This document shows positions 45,927 to 57,039 of a DNA stretch of 64,000 nt, piece after piece. The stretch covers positions 1 to 64,000 of the forward strand of contig RBZT01000753.1 in the NCBI GenBank assembly GCA_003693705.1. Direction: 5' to 3'. Positions within the stretch are counted from its first letter, which is position 1. Every line of letters starts with the position of its first letter. Source of the stretch: Polymyxa betae (lineage: Eukaryota > Endomyxa > Phytomyxea > Plasmodiophorida > Plasmodiophoridae). The position numbers and the translations under genes were made by a program. The notes beneath the pieces were generated by a model. The model ran no database searches. It was not told the origin of the DNA and saw only the letters and a program-made list of their open reading frames with translations.

Positions 45927-47142
45927 GTACTAGTTGTTGTTGCTGTCAATCATCAGAAGCTCTACGAAATTCTAAAAAGACAATGGGCATTCTCGATTGC
46001 TCTTGACGCCGGAAATAGCAGCTGGAGCAATTATTTCGACATCCGCATAAGATTCTACGAGCAGAACCAGCTCTTCAACATGCACTTTTTGGCACTCCCG
46101 ATGCACGCAAGGAAGACGACAGAAAATTTGTTTGAAGTGTCCTCAAAGGCATTAGACGTTGTTGCGCCTGAATGGCGAAAGAAGTTGATTGGTATAAGCA
46201 CAGATGGGGAAAATACCATGACTGGACGTTTTCGAGGCGTTGCGACTCGATTTCAGAATGCTGTGGAAGGGAACGATATCTGGCGAGTTTGGTGTGCTCT
46301 CCATCAAGTGGATTTAGTCGTTCAAGAACAATACAAGTGTCTTCTAGATGGAAACTTCTTGGACGTTTTAATCAGTTTAATCGGCTACCTCCGACGACAG
46401 CAAAATCTGATTGCGGAAATGGGTACAACATGCCCAAAACTGATGCTGACCCGCTGGGCGCACATGCATCGATCCACTTAATGGTTTGTTGATCATCGCA
46501 TCTCGGTGCTAGATTATCTAGCTCTAAAAAAGTCTGCATGCACGCCCAGTAATTCATGGTAAATCGATCCCTTTACCGATACAATTTTTTAAATTTCTTT
46601 AGGTGGATTGTTTTGCACGCCTTGAATCGTGTTACAAAAGTTGTTCTCGCGACTGTTACCCGCCTTCAAGGCATGGCGACTTTGATATTACAGCAAAGTC
46701 GACAGATTCAGGAGCTAGGTGTGAAGGTCTGTGAATTGTGCCCAGTGGAAGGCCCTCTTTCTTTTCAAGAAGCTTTGGAAACATCTCAGCATGATTGCGG
46801 TTTTGTTATTGTGGGAGCACACCGTGTGGATGTTAAAGATTCGCAGGCGTTTGTTGAAGACCTTGGCTCTCACGTGATGGAATCCATGCGCCAGTTGCCT
46901 TCTAACGAGGTCCAAGTAATTGCATTGTCCGTTGCCAGATTATTCGCTGGTGTCGTCGATGGTGTGGCTAATGTTGTCTCCGAAAGAGACGCTGCAAATG
47001 ATCCTTCACATCAGAAACTACCACCAGTCACCCCGCCTGAGCTCGTTAAGCTACGAGGATCAGAATTCGGAAATATCATTATCCAAATGAAACCGCGCTT
47101 GAGGCGGAACGGAATGTCTGATGTTGATATCCAGAGGCGGAG

Positions 47143-47203
47143 GTGACGGTTTTCCTCACTCCGGACATAGAGGCGATCTGTCCGGAGTGAGAAAAACCGT
47201 CAC
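47143..47203. repeat. 61-bp near-perfect inverted repeat (hairpin)
   Basis: Arms of 25 bp (47143-47167 and 47179-47203, one mismatch) flank an 11-base loop. It sits between the end of the hAT-like gene (+) and the end of a convergent frame (-). It could act as a bidirectional transcript end or be a tiny fold-back element. Confidence 0.75.
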
Positions 47204-47911
47204 CGCGTCAAAATCGATGTCCCTCGTCGAAAGGTATTGTCGAATGCGGTCTATGTCGCCTTGAGAGAATCCGTTCTCGCGCAACAACTTCTCGTTCAAT
47301 TCAATAACGTACAGGTTTATAGGATGTGAATCGCATAACGTCTCCGTGCCCATAAACTCCTCCTGCCTTAACTCGAAGGAATCCTCTTCCAATGCGGCAT
47401 TGGTGTGCTCTTTGTCGAGTAATGTGAGAAGGAGATTCACATTGCGAGTTTCGAGTAAGCACATGACGCTAGGTAACTAGTCGAGTGGAACGTAATCCAG
47501 GAGGAACTTTAGCAGGTGAGTTAGTTGTAATATGGTCACGAGCTTTAGCAGCACATTTGTTCTGATGCAGAAGCGCCAATCAATGATCAAAGTGAGAGTG
47601 TCACCGGATAGGACGGACTTGAGGCAGCGCCTGAGCGCGTTGGAACAGGGTTCCCTAAGGTTAGACGATGAAAGCGCCTGTTCTGCCGAAACCGCTATGG
47701 ACAGGACCTCCTCCACGGACGGGTCCGATTTGTCCCCATTCCATTTCCAGAAATCATCTCGGATTTCAGTCAGGATGGGATTGTCACAGGCCCTTTCGAA
47801 GTCACGCGGTCCATATATAACAGCACCATATGGCGTATCGAAGATAAGAGCAGATCCAACCGCACTCATATCTATAATCCCACCCTGGGTCACTTCACCA
47901 CCAAATCCCAA
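47156..47911 (-). CDS. Unknown protein, two exons
   Basis: The frame from 47911 (an internal start is MSAVGSALIFDTPYG) reads through IYGPRDFERACDNPILTEIR and DTLTLIIDWRFCIRTNVLLK. An in-frame TAG at 47477-47479 is best explained as the end of a 63-nt intron (donor GTGACC after LLKL). The frame then continues LPSVMCLLETRNVNLLLTLL and ends with a segment encoded by the hairpin (VTVFLTPDRSPLCPE). No family is recognised. It may belong with the neighbouring transposon-derived gene or be host. Confidence 0.45.
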
Positions 47912-48159
47912 TTCATCCCACTCACACTGTCACACACCGTCCATCCAAAAGCGATAACGCAAATATCTATATTGCGCAACTAAAAAGATTGCGCAAGTGC
48001 GCAACTTTTCTGAAACATTTTTATCGTGTCTAAATACGGTATATTATTACGTAATTACATGCTAAATTAAAGTTCCCGCTACTGGAAGACAAAATAAACT
48101 GGATACCGCTCTCACTGTTGTAAGGGCAATTGCTCGAAGCAACCTGATCGCCACAGACT

Positions 48160-48906
48160 TTGATGCCTGGGTCCTCCATAGTCCATATTGGAGGTGAAAG
48201 TGGGACCCCTTTTGGATTAGCACGACAAGCTCTCGACGAATGGATTCCAGATCATTTTGAAGGCGTTCACCCCGAAATCAAGGTTGATCACTATACATTA
48301 GAAGGTTTGAGTAAGTTCGTTTTTCTTCTTGACGATCGCATAACAGCAATGGTGAAGCTTAAAAAGGGGAAATTGATTGTCAATGCGCAAGGAATATCCA
48401 TTTGGACAGATGGCAGTTTGCAAAACGAAGACGATGAAGTCTGGCAGGAGCAGCCGCCATTTCAGCTGGCAAATTCCTGCCCACCAGGCCTATACAGAGA
48501 ATTTTATCGGGTGCGTCTCACAGCCAGTAAAACGCTAGACTCGACCCTAAACCCTAACACGACCATATCAGATATTACCCTCTCTGAAGAGCCGACAGAT
48601 GGCCACTATCATTTCCAGTTATAGTGGAAGATACACCTGTCCACAGACTCTCTGTCTTGTATACAGCAGCTCGCTTGCCTACTCTATAAAGTTAGATATG
48701 TTAACGATACAGTGGCAGATTGCGAAGAAAAACTGGCCATACTGGCCCAGAGCAACGAGGTTGAAGTACACTTCGTGTCAAGCCACACTAAACCTCCCAT
48801 TCCAGAAAGTGAACGAATCGACGGGGTTCTCGAAATCCGCAGCATAGAATGGCACCCCATTAAACCACGACCCTTTTGTTCGCCCGTACCGACTCCATTT
48901 CAATAA
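48160..48906 (+). pseudogene. LINE-type RNase H domain fragment, frameshifted
   Basis: The first frame contains AQGISIWTDGSLQNED, typical of the first catalytic aspartate of LINE RNase H. A second frame resumes with IHLSTDSLSCIQQLACLL and ends EVEVHFVSSHTKPPIPESER, matching the later RNase H motifs. At least one frame change separates them. A telobox-like CCCTAAACCCTAA lies inside (48544-48558). This is a decayed non-LTR retrotransposon end. Confidence 0.6.
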
Positions 48907-49679
48907 AGAAGCAAGAGAGAACTTACAATCTCACCTGAACATAACCATCACAACAAGCCACTGTAGAAACTACACTGATCGAAAGCCGTTTATAGATGAT
49001 AGATATTCCGAGAAGATCGGAAACAAGACAAATTCGATTGGACCATGACAACCCCCACCTCAATATGGCCAGAACCGGAATGCAGGGCCAACCTAAGCAG
49101 ATGAGCACTGAGACAGAAAGCGAATGCAGATTTTGTAATCGGAAAAAGAAATTCTCAAACACCTCCTTATGAATTGTTCCCATCTCGAGACATCGTTGTC
49201 ACGCCACCGATCCGCCTACAGAATCCGCAGCAAAACAGACTTTAATACAGCACTATGGAAACAGCCGGCACACTCGCCAAATTCTCCCAAGGGTGTAGGC
49301 GTCCGAAATATGATTTGTAGGAGAGCCACGGACTTCGGTCTGGTGGCGCCCACCTTGCCGAATGGCACCATAACTAGTACAATCCAAACCAATCCAATCC
49401 AAGTACGGACAGAAAATAATGCCGATATCTGCTCTAGGTTTGTTCGAGAGCGGGAGCGGTGTCTATTTAATCAGCTCTCGTTGTGAATCGGTTTTCCGCA
49501 TTCGAAGCAGACAGCTCTAAGGTTGTTTTACCTCATGCAGGCGCTCAATGTGGCTTTTGAGATTGTATGGTGTCGCGAACGTCAGACCACACGATTTGAT
49601 GGGGTAGCTCGTCGTGGTTATGATTTCAAACATAGACTATCTGAGGATTCCGTGGCATAATATGTACAAAACGTGAACC

Positions 49680-49875
49680 TTAGACTCACTAATAATTGAT
49701 TCTCTTATAGCTAATTCTCGCTTATAATTTTAATAGGGGAAGCGTCCACCGACCTGGGTTCTATGAATTATAACTAATGTCGCTTATAATTAACACAAAA
49801 CCCGTCCACCGACTCTAAAATTGTATATTCTAACTGATACACGCTTACGATTGATACAAAACCCCTCCACCGACC
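49680..49875. repeat. Tandem repeat, about 60-bp unit, three to four copies
   Basis: Successive units each contain a (C/T)GCTTATAATT- or CGCTTACGATT-like core and end with the sharper block GTCCACCGAC or CTCCACCGAC (ends near 49752, 49812, 49874). A partial unit follows. The units have diverged, so the array is old. It has no coding content. Confidence 0.7.
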
Positions 49876-50029
49876 GTATTAATTGTAAGAGAGTACTGTA
49901 TTACCCCTATTATTGTATCAAAAATTGGTATGTCTATCAGAGGCGCAGAATTTTGTTCGCTCAGCTCTGGAGAAATTGCGCACCGCGATTAGGAGAGACG
50001 ACGGGACCCAATAGGGATGGGCGCGGTTC

Positions 50030-50190
50030 CGGTTTCGGCAGGCCGGCTTGAAAATCAGAACCAGCCGGCTAGCCGGCTAGCCGATTAAAAACCGGCTAAT
50101 GCCGACTAGCCGGTTAGGGTTTTTACGTCCTGGGACCGAGACTTGAGAATCACGGACCGGACCGAACCGGACCGGACCGTGCCCAGGTCT
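50030..50190. repeat. CCGG/TAGCCGG and GGACCG degenerate simple repeats
   Basis: A first block is built on AGCCGGCTAGCCGG and a second on GGACCGGACCGAACC. Both are palindromic-leaning low-complexity arrays comparable with the CGGGTT array at 2.3 kb. They may have arisen by slippage; no function is visible. Confidence 0.65.
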
Positions 50191-50309
50191 ATTGTAGGTC
50201 TGATCCGGTTGCCGGATCTGCACAACACAGCAGGAACATTGACGTAAAAAAGAACCAGCTTCTGGGACACGCTGCGTTGGTGCGCCATTGAGTAAGTTTC
50301 CCATTTTCA

Positions 50310-51600
50310 GATAGAACGGTCATTTGGCCAATGCAATGCCGATGGATTCGACGCCGAGATGCCCAGATGCTCAGACCTAGAGCGTTTTACTTCCATATGC
50401 GTGTGACAATGCAGGGATAGAGACCAGAGCAGGAATACTGGCTCCTGGAGAGATCGGGTCTGCCTGTTTCAGTTTGTATTGAATATGCAGGTAATTCCAT
50501 CATATGAATTAGAAGCTATAATGGAACATGAACATAATCGCAATTCTGATAGACTAGGTGTTGGCACTGACCGATGAAGTCGGTGAGCGTGTTGAAGAGA
50601 GCGGATCGGAGCGAACTCGTGACACATGCTGAGGAAGGTGCAAAGAGCACCAGCCGCTTTATCTCGTTTAGCTCATGATCGAATCGGTGTTAGGATCGTC
50701 ATAGATGTCGTGGAAGACGGCGAGCTCACAGCTGGATTCGTCCATGATTTCAGCCATCTCTCTTTACAAGAAGACATCTTAAAAAATGCAACGAAACCGA
50801 TAGCAGAGATCCGTAAAGTGACGGTAGCGAAGAGAGGGAAATTTCTAAGCTGTTATAAGAGCCATAACAGCAGACGATGACTAAACGAAGATGGCCTGGA
50901 TATCCTGCTAAATAGGCAATTAAATCTACATAAGGATTGCAAATAAAGCAACATTTGAAAAGGAGATGAAAATGTGAAAAAATCCGAGCAGAAGCATTAC
51001 AAAACGAAGATAGAAACAAAAACGGGCAAACAAAAGCATAGCAAGGCAAAGGTCACGATTCCAAGCAGCGAGGGTCGGCTTAGGGGAATGCAAAGGCGAA
51101 TCGAGCAACGTTCCCGCCATTTTGTTGCCCAAGACAGAAGAATAGAGCGCTAATGAGCAAAATGGCACAACCGCGTCGATGAAAGCTAAATTGCTTGGCG
51201 TGCGGACATGCAGATCAACTAGTAGAGAACCTTCCCATTGCAAGTATTTAATCACAGTTTCAAATGACGTAACAAGCTAAAGAACAAACTTCTTAAGAAA
51301 CGAGAAAGAGGATCAGAACTGAGAAATCTGAAGCGGATTTTGCAGAAAACAAAAAAATGGTTTCGATACAAGCTTGGCAATACAGCTAATTAAGCTGATG
51401 GAAGAACTTTTAATCAGTGATTGTGATCGGAGTTTAGCAATTCAATGTCGCTCCAGCCCTCTCCACAATATCAGCAATCCTGTTCCCGTCCCATCGATCA
51501 CCATCTGCAGATGATTCTGGCTCGGAGCCCATAACAGCTGAGCTCACGCTCAAAAGACCTGCAGAACTTCCCGTTGCTCTATCAATGTATTACTCGACAT
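50310..51600. other. Stretch without a clearly resolved gene
   Basis: On the minus strand a short piece ending EIMDESSCELAVFHDIYDD (near 50.75-50.68 kb, then TAA) could be a last exon. Hydrophobic frames lie at 50750-51255. I could not join these into a convincing gene. They may belong to the membrane-protein gene to the right or be chance. Confidence 0.35.
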
Positions 51601-51639
51601 CTACAAGAACACATTCAATAAACACAAAAAGGTCTCCGG

Positions 51640-52824
51640 CTATGTGACGCGTCTCAGACCTCGTCCAAGGCGGCTGTCGTCCACACATCCTTTGTGCTTC
51701 TGGCCGAGGATTGCGATTCCTTTGAATTGAAACGCTGATGACGATGTAGGTCGTTGCGAATGTTGATGATGCGCTGGCCGTCCATAATCTGGGAGATGCG
51801 CACGAGATCGTCCACCTTCGAAATTCAGGCCTGCATTTGAAAACAGATAGAATCGCTGTCAGAGCGTCATGGTAATGTAACTTTGGAATAAAAACGGCTT
51901 CCGGAACCCTAAAATTATCGACATTAATAAGGAGCTCTCTATCAAACAACAAACAGAAGGCGCTCTGTTCACAAAACCAAATAAGACTTGTATGACAAAA
52001 ACAAGCTCTCAATACAGAAACAATAGAAGATTCTGAAAAAACAAAGATATGACCATTGTTAGAGATGCAATAGAATGGTCTTTAAGGATGCTACTGAAAA
52101 AGATTTCGAAAAAGTTTATAAAACCCCCTATAGAAAAGAAATCTTTTGTATGGATTATAGAAGTGACGGGAGCTTTGCAGATTGGGCTTTTACAAATTTC
52201 TGCAGCTCTTGAATACATGATTGACGGAACACGAGCCCAAACCAAATGTTGGACGTCAGGGCATGCTGGAAACAGTGGACACGTTGCCAAGGATTTGATC
52301 GCGGCTCGATGACCAGGCCTGGACTCGGAATAGCCATAGTCGTAGAAACAGCGACGAGAACATCCATGATAGAGCATTGCAGAGGCTCTGACCAATTACA
52401 ATGGGACTTATGAGCCAGATGAATACCACCAGAAACGTCACCAATGATCCCAGAAACACAGAAAGAGAAGCAAATTTAAGCGATGTATGATGGCAGAAGC
52501 GCCTTGCGAGGATCCATTCCACAGCGGACGTGATATCACGAAGAGCAGAATAAACCCGATCGCATTCAATCCCAAAACGATGTGCTCGATGGCGTTGTAG
52601 CATCGCGTCAGCTGATATTTGGACACCCAGCCTGCCAATGTATCGTCGGGCTTAGCTCGTAATTGGTCGTTGGTCAGCATCCAATTCCATGCGATCCATC
52701 CAACGTTCACGATGATGCCCTGTAGTACAACGACCCAAGCCAAGCGCTTCAAGCCTGTGAAACTCGGTCTCTCGACCAATCTGGTCGCCGTGTTTGCCAT
52801 GACCGCTTCAGCTTGTGAAATCAA
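51640..52824 (-). CDS. Multispanning membrane protein, unidentified
   Basis: The start at 52824 gives MISQAEAVMANTATRLVERP, then membrane segments (LAWVVVLQGIIVNVGWIAWN, IEHIVLGLNAIGFILLFVIS). Another frame continues with SLSVFLGSLVTFLVVFIWLI and SPIVIG. A likely last exon near 51.83-51.66 kb reads VDDLVRISQIMDGQRIINIR and ends TAALDEV before TGA. The joins between frames near 52.48 and 52.3 kb are not solved; one candidate intron would be only 20 nt. It could be a receptor-like or transporter-like protein; I do not recognise the family. Confidence 0.45.
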
Positions 52825-53046
52825 GTCCGAGAGCCCGAGGGTCGTAGCGCAATTCTCGCAGCAGCACCATTAGCTCCGATGGCTCTTGACTGCTCCCAAT
52901 TGCTCCGCTTTAAGTATCCTTGGCCCTAGTTGGGCCCTCTTTATTACGACAAATCGCTTCAACAATGAATGCATCGTGAGACAGGAGAAGTTCGGATACA
53001 CAATCAAGGCCTGTTTAGCATCAGGGGACAATATGACAGTCAAGTG

Positions 53047-53232
53047 ATGGAGCCAATCGTAATGGGCACTCTGCTGGCTATTGTGGTTCTAGGTGCTATT
53101 GCGACTGTAGGCCCAGCAGGTGTCGGCGCAGCAGCCAAATGGTTTTGCTAGATTAATACAGCTTGCGAATATGGCCATTATTGTAATGGCGCCACGATTC
53201 AGTGCATCGCTAACAGCATTGACAAGCGTTGA
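53047..53232 (+). CDS. Small secreted cysteine-containing protein candidate
   Basis: The frame starts MEPIVMGTLLAIVVLGAIAT, a clear signal-peptide-like segment. A 45-nt GTAGGC...GCTAG intron in phase removes an in-frame TAG and joins to INTACEYGHYCNGATIQCIA, ending NSIDKR and TGA. The mature part would be about 26 residues with three cysteines. Such short secreted peptides are common among effectors of plant-associated protists, but no homologue is recognised. Confidence 0.4.
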
Positions 53233-53814
53233 GGTCCGTCGCGTTTATTCTGATGGTTCTACTTGGATACGTCTACAGTCTTATTGTAAAGATTCAATAG
53301 GTAGTTGAAAGGGGTGCTCGTGCAATATTTCTTGCTGATAGTGGATGGAGACAATAAATGTTTTCGCGTTTTGTCTGGCTAAACAGGTTCAGCTTCTGAT
53401 GCAGGAGTTTTCAACAACGCGCGATTGCAACAATAAATGAAGTCCGGGTGACAGATTGTGGCTATATAATGTCCCAAGGAGTTGTTCCTTATCAAGGGAA
53501 GAGATCTCAATCATAGCAATGAGCTGGCAACGCCTGCTGGTCAGTTCCCAGTACGGTCGGTTTCCGAGAATATTTTGATTTCGGTATCTACGAGCATGAC
53601 CCAAACTACAGGGACTCTGGTTGCCGTTGGTAGCAAGCCCAGAGCTTGATCAACGCCACTGGTCAATCTATGCGAGGCCTTCTGTGAGAACCACACTGAC
53701 CAATCACCAAATACGACGTGGTTTGCTATAAATAGCCCCATGCGGACGTTTTTCCGAAGTTTGTAACGAGAGAGACGCAGCCCCTGTGTAGGGTCGGAAG
53801 ACGGTAATCAGGCC

Positions 53815-53870
53815 CCATGACCCCGCCGCCCCATGACCCCGCCACCCCATGACCCCGCCGCATCCCACCT
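53815..53870. repeat. Short tandem repeat CCCATGACCCCGCC(G/A)
   Basis: Three head-to-tail copies of a roughly 16-bp GC-rich unit lie 25 bp upstream of a possible small secreted-protein frame (53896-54153, MATAILSLALLGVTSAIGII). They may be neutral or a promoter element. Confidence 0.7.
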
Positions 53871-54440
53871 GATTCCTCATTAGTCGCTATATACAATGGC
53901 GACCGCGATCTTGTCGCTTGCGCTTCTCGGGGTGACGTCGGCCATTGGTATTATTGGTCTCGGCACGACGCTGCCGCTGTCGCCTTGCTCGATGCTGGCA
54001 CCGGCGTCGATGGGGCGCCGTGGCCTTGAGCTAAGCTCTGTCTCCCTGCACAACCGGCCTATGCCGAAGCTGCTTCGAATGGTCCCTCAACACCTATCTA
54101 TGACGAAAATGCATCGAATTCAGGCCATGGCACATTGCGTATACAATCGCTGATATCTCCTCTTTCGTTTTTGTGATATATTTTGTCATAGAACGTTGAA
54201 GAAAGCAAAGACAATCTGCTTAAGATTAGTATTATTCAGGTCACATTTTTCTGCCTTTTTTCTTAGTCTCTTTTATTGCATTGTTTTCTTAGAGAGCACG
54301 CTCACAGATTTTAAGCGAATTGTTTTCAAAATCATCGACGTTCTAAGATCGCTGTTTTCCTGCGTTTCCTGCAATTTTGTTTCCTATTTCCTTTCTCGCT
54401 CATCTCGCGTTTGGATTGGTATTGAATCTTGTTACTGCAG

Positions 54441-56694
54441 GCGTCGAGCAAGCGAATTCCTTCACAGGAGGAGGCGGCGAACACCGCCTCCATCATCGAG
54501 CACGGTAGACACTGAGCTCTATCGCCGTCGCCCGCAATTCCATTAACATCGGCCGATAGAAAACCGATTCGTGGCTCAGAACTACGCGCCGCTGCCGATT
54601 GTGTTCTCGCGCGGCTCCAGTGTCTGGCTCTGGGACGTCAATGAGCGCCAGTACCTGGACTTGCTCGGCGCCTATAGCGTTGTCAGCCAGGGTCATAGCC
54701 ACCCTCGTATCCTCTACGCTCTCGTTAATCAGGCTCTTCGACTGGCAACATGCAGCCGCGCTATTCATAACGACCAACTTTCCGGGTGAGAATCGTCATT
54801 TTTTGTTGTTTGAATTTTTCGGACTCGTTTCTTATATTTTTCTCTGCTCTTGGTCTCATACGCCTTCATCCAGGTTTGCGGAATATATCACGAGTCTTCT
54901 TGGTTATGATCGGGTCTTAGTAATGAACACCGGAGCGGAAGCGTTCGATACGGGTAATGTTATCCATCTTCATGACAGGGAGGATTTCCTCACGAGCTTT
55001 GTTCAGCGCTGAAACTGTCGCGCCGTTGGGGATATGCTGTTAAAGGTGTTGAGCAGGATCATGCAAAAGTCGTCGTCCTCCAAGGCAACTTTCACGGACG
55101 TACACTGGGGGCGATCGCGGCGTCGGATGCGTCAAGCAGCGATGGGTTCGGACCTCACCTTCCCGGATTCATTAAGGTTCCTTTCAACGACGTAGACGCC
55201 CTCGAAGATGCCTTCAAAGATAAGTCCGTCGTCGCTTTCATCTTCGAACCAATTCAGGTCTGTCGTCTTGCCATTCCCTCTTCTCCTCCGCTTTGCTCTT
55301 TTCTTCATATTCGAACTTGGTTGTCCATCTTGAAGAACTACACGTTTGCTGTTGTAACATTACCGATACAATAGATGCTGAAAACAAAATATTTTTCCTT
55401 TTATCGTTCGCTCGTCTTTTCATCATCTTTTTTGTTAGCGCAATGATTTTCCACAATGAACCATTTGCCAAGTTGCTTGATTTTGCACGGAAATTTGACA
55501 TTACGTTTGGAGGACAATTTCATTTCAGTTCGTATCATTTGCGTCCCCGTCCTGCTTTATAACGCATTCTAATTTTGGTCTTTGAGCTGCAACCGCGCCA
55601 TTTTCCCTGACTTGTGTCAATGTAGGGCGAAGCTGGAGTTCGCATTCCTTCCGACGGATACCTTCAAACAGTTCGTCAACTTTGCAACAAGTACAATGTC
55701 CTGTTTGTTGCCGATGAAGTAAGGCAGACCGTTGCTGTTTTTCGCCGATTGTTGCTTTGAGGCGATCGCTCGACCCCCGAAAATCCATTGCAAATCTGTG
55801 TACTGACTGTGTCTTCATTCAGGTCCAGACGGGTCTAGGCCGAACCGGTCGCATGTTGGCCTGCGATCACGAAGGCGTTCGTCCCGACGTTGTTATGCTT
55901 GGTGATGGCGCTGGCTCCCGATCCGCACAAACTCTGACCTGTTCGCAGCCAAAGCGCTCTCCGGCGGCATGATGCCGATCAGCGCCGTCCTGGCCGACGA
56001 CGACATCATGCTCAACATCAAGCCTGGCCAGCACGGATCGACGTTCGGCGGCAATGGGATTGCGTCGGCCGTGGCGCTCGAATCTCTCAAAGTGATCGTC
56101 GAAGAAGATTTGGTGTCACGATCTGCCAAATTGGGAGAAGTTCGTACAGATTTCTTCCAATCGCGTTCCCCTCTGAATCGGCTGTTTGTTGATCTACTTG
56201 TTCGCCCTACGGACCTTGTTGTCTTAGGCAAATTCACGACGATCTGATTTTATTGGGGACATGGTCTTGAATCGACCTTCTCCTGGGTTTCTTTTTTCAG
56301 AACATGTTTCTGAGTTTTGATGAGCTTTTGGCGTCTCTTAAATCCAGATTTATCTTAAGTCGTTTCGGATCCCTCTCTATTTTCGCTTCTTCATTCACTC
56401 TTCTCTAACTCGGGCTCTCTTTCGCAGTTCTTCCTGGAAGGCCTTCGCAAGATCAACTCGCCGTACATCAAGAACATTCGCGGCCGCGGCCTGTTCCTCG
56501 CCTTCGATGTTGAGCCGAAAGGCAACCGTTCCGCAAGGAACATCGTGATGTCTGCCCTTGAACGTGGCGTCTTGTTCAAGGAAACGCACAGTCATACAAT
56601 TCGCTTGGCACCGCCTTTCATCATCACTGAAGACGAGATTCGTTTCGCCCTTGATGTCATTCAACAAGCAATTGACGAATATGGGTCTGATTGA
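54441..56694 (+). CDS. OAT: Ornithine aminotransferase (5' end unresolved)
   Basis: The PLP enzyme converts ornithine and 2-oxoglutarate to glutamate-5-semialdehyde and glutamate, usually in mitochondria. Exons join as [102 protein letters not shown] and [20 protein letters not shown], then [20 protein letters not shown]. The PLP lysine is in [18 protein letters not shown], rebuilt across a short intron. The last exons give [20 protein letters not shown] and end EYGSD before TGA. The first coding exon upstream of 54441 was not identified, so the targeting sequence is unknown. Confidence 0.92.
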
Positions 56695-56705
56695 TCTCAT
56701 GTCGT

Positions 56706-56969
56706 TTAATCTGCGAGAAGCTGAGTAATGATATTAATAAACCTGCTGCCTATCGGGGTGCCAACCAATGCCACAGAATAATTCCATACTGCATTACATA
56801 AAGATCTCAGTCGAACCATGTTGCAGCTGCTGTGCTCGCTGACCAGTCTCTTTAGGCGGTATTCCGAGCCCCTGCACGAACAGCTTGAGATTTCACCTCG
56901 TACATGTGTGCGCCACCTCTCCGGCCTCTCCTCGTACTGTCTTTCCAAGTTCTCGATGTTATCTACCAT
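56706..56969 (-). CDS. Unknown short ORF
   Basis: The 87-residue frame (MVDNIENLERQYEERPERWR, later SVALVGTPIGSRFINIITQL) ends 12 bp from the convergent OAT stop. It has an acidic/basic helical N-terminus and one weakly hydrophobic C-terminal segment. No family is recognised; it may be one exon of a larger gene or chance. Confidence 0.25.
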   Translation of the reverse strand: MVDNIENLERQYEERPERWRTHVRGEISSCSCRGSEYRLKRLVSEHSSCNMVRLRSLCNAVWNYSVALVGTPIGSRFINIITQLLAD

Positions 56970-57039
56970 GGACTTGTGGTCTTACACTAGACGATTCCCG
57001 ACCTAATACAGATGAGGAAATTCTACAGGCCTTTCACGT

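Larger units (their letters stand above)
43019..45930. mobile_element. AT-rich 2.9 kb element with long hairpin-tipped TIRs, tRNA gene and small ORFs
   Basis: The element is flanked by the 6-bp direct repeat TAGTTG (43013-43018 and 45931-45936). Removing it and one copy restores the host reading frame (KVV-VVAVNHQK). TIRs of about 540-560 bp run from 43019-43557 and 45369-45926. Four extra bases (GTAC) lie at the right tip. Each TIR starts with a 161-bp palindrome and holds six TGCCAGGCA sites. The interior (43558-45368) is very AT-rich, unlike everything around it. It contains four small plus-strand frames, one minus-strand frame and a tRNA-His. No transposase, integrase or polymerase is present, so mobility must be supplied in trans. 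Size and TIR length recall transpovirons and other viral linear plasmids, and the 6-bp duplication recalls Mavericks; no homology is claimed. Confidence 0.85.
42340..47146 (+). pseudogene. hAT-like (BED/TTF-type zinc finger) transposase-derived gene, split by an inserted element
   Basis: The left part (42340-43018) has an N-terminal zinc-finger-like region (SVRCEFCVYSGREENVGGKR, then YYKQHLMLQHQSDWEQY). The right part resumes exactly in frame at 45937 (VNHQKLYEILKRQWAFSIAL) and contains the RNase H-like core typical of hAT-derived families: IALDAGNSSWSNYFDIRIRF, LIGISTDGENTMTGRFRGVA, RVWCALHQVDLVVQEQ. An intron (46556-46603) joins SNSW to WIVLHALNRVTK. The frame ends TGA at 47146. Two lesions are seen: the 2.9 kb insertion at 43019-45930 and an in-frame TAA at about 46480, inside the RST*WFVDHRI stretch. 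The family occurs in many copies in oomycetes and related protists; this copy is dead unless the element excises and the TAA is bypassed. Confidence 0.75.

Noticed and set aside
47477-47479. In-frame TAG codons (here and at 53149) and the absence of TAG among the stops of the confident genes, hinting at UAG reassignment
   Set aside because: Both in-frame TAGs fall at the 3' end of good in-phase GT-AG introns (63 nt and 45 nt). No confident exon contains an in-frame TAG, so reassignment is not needed.
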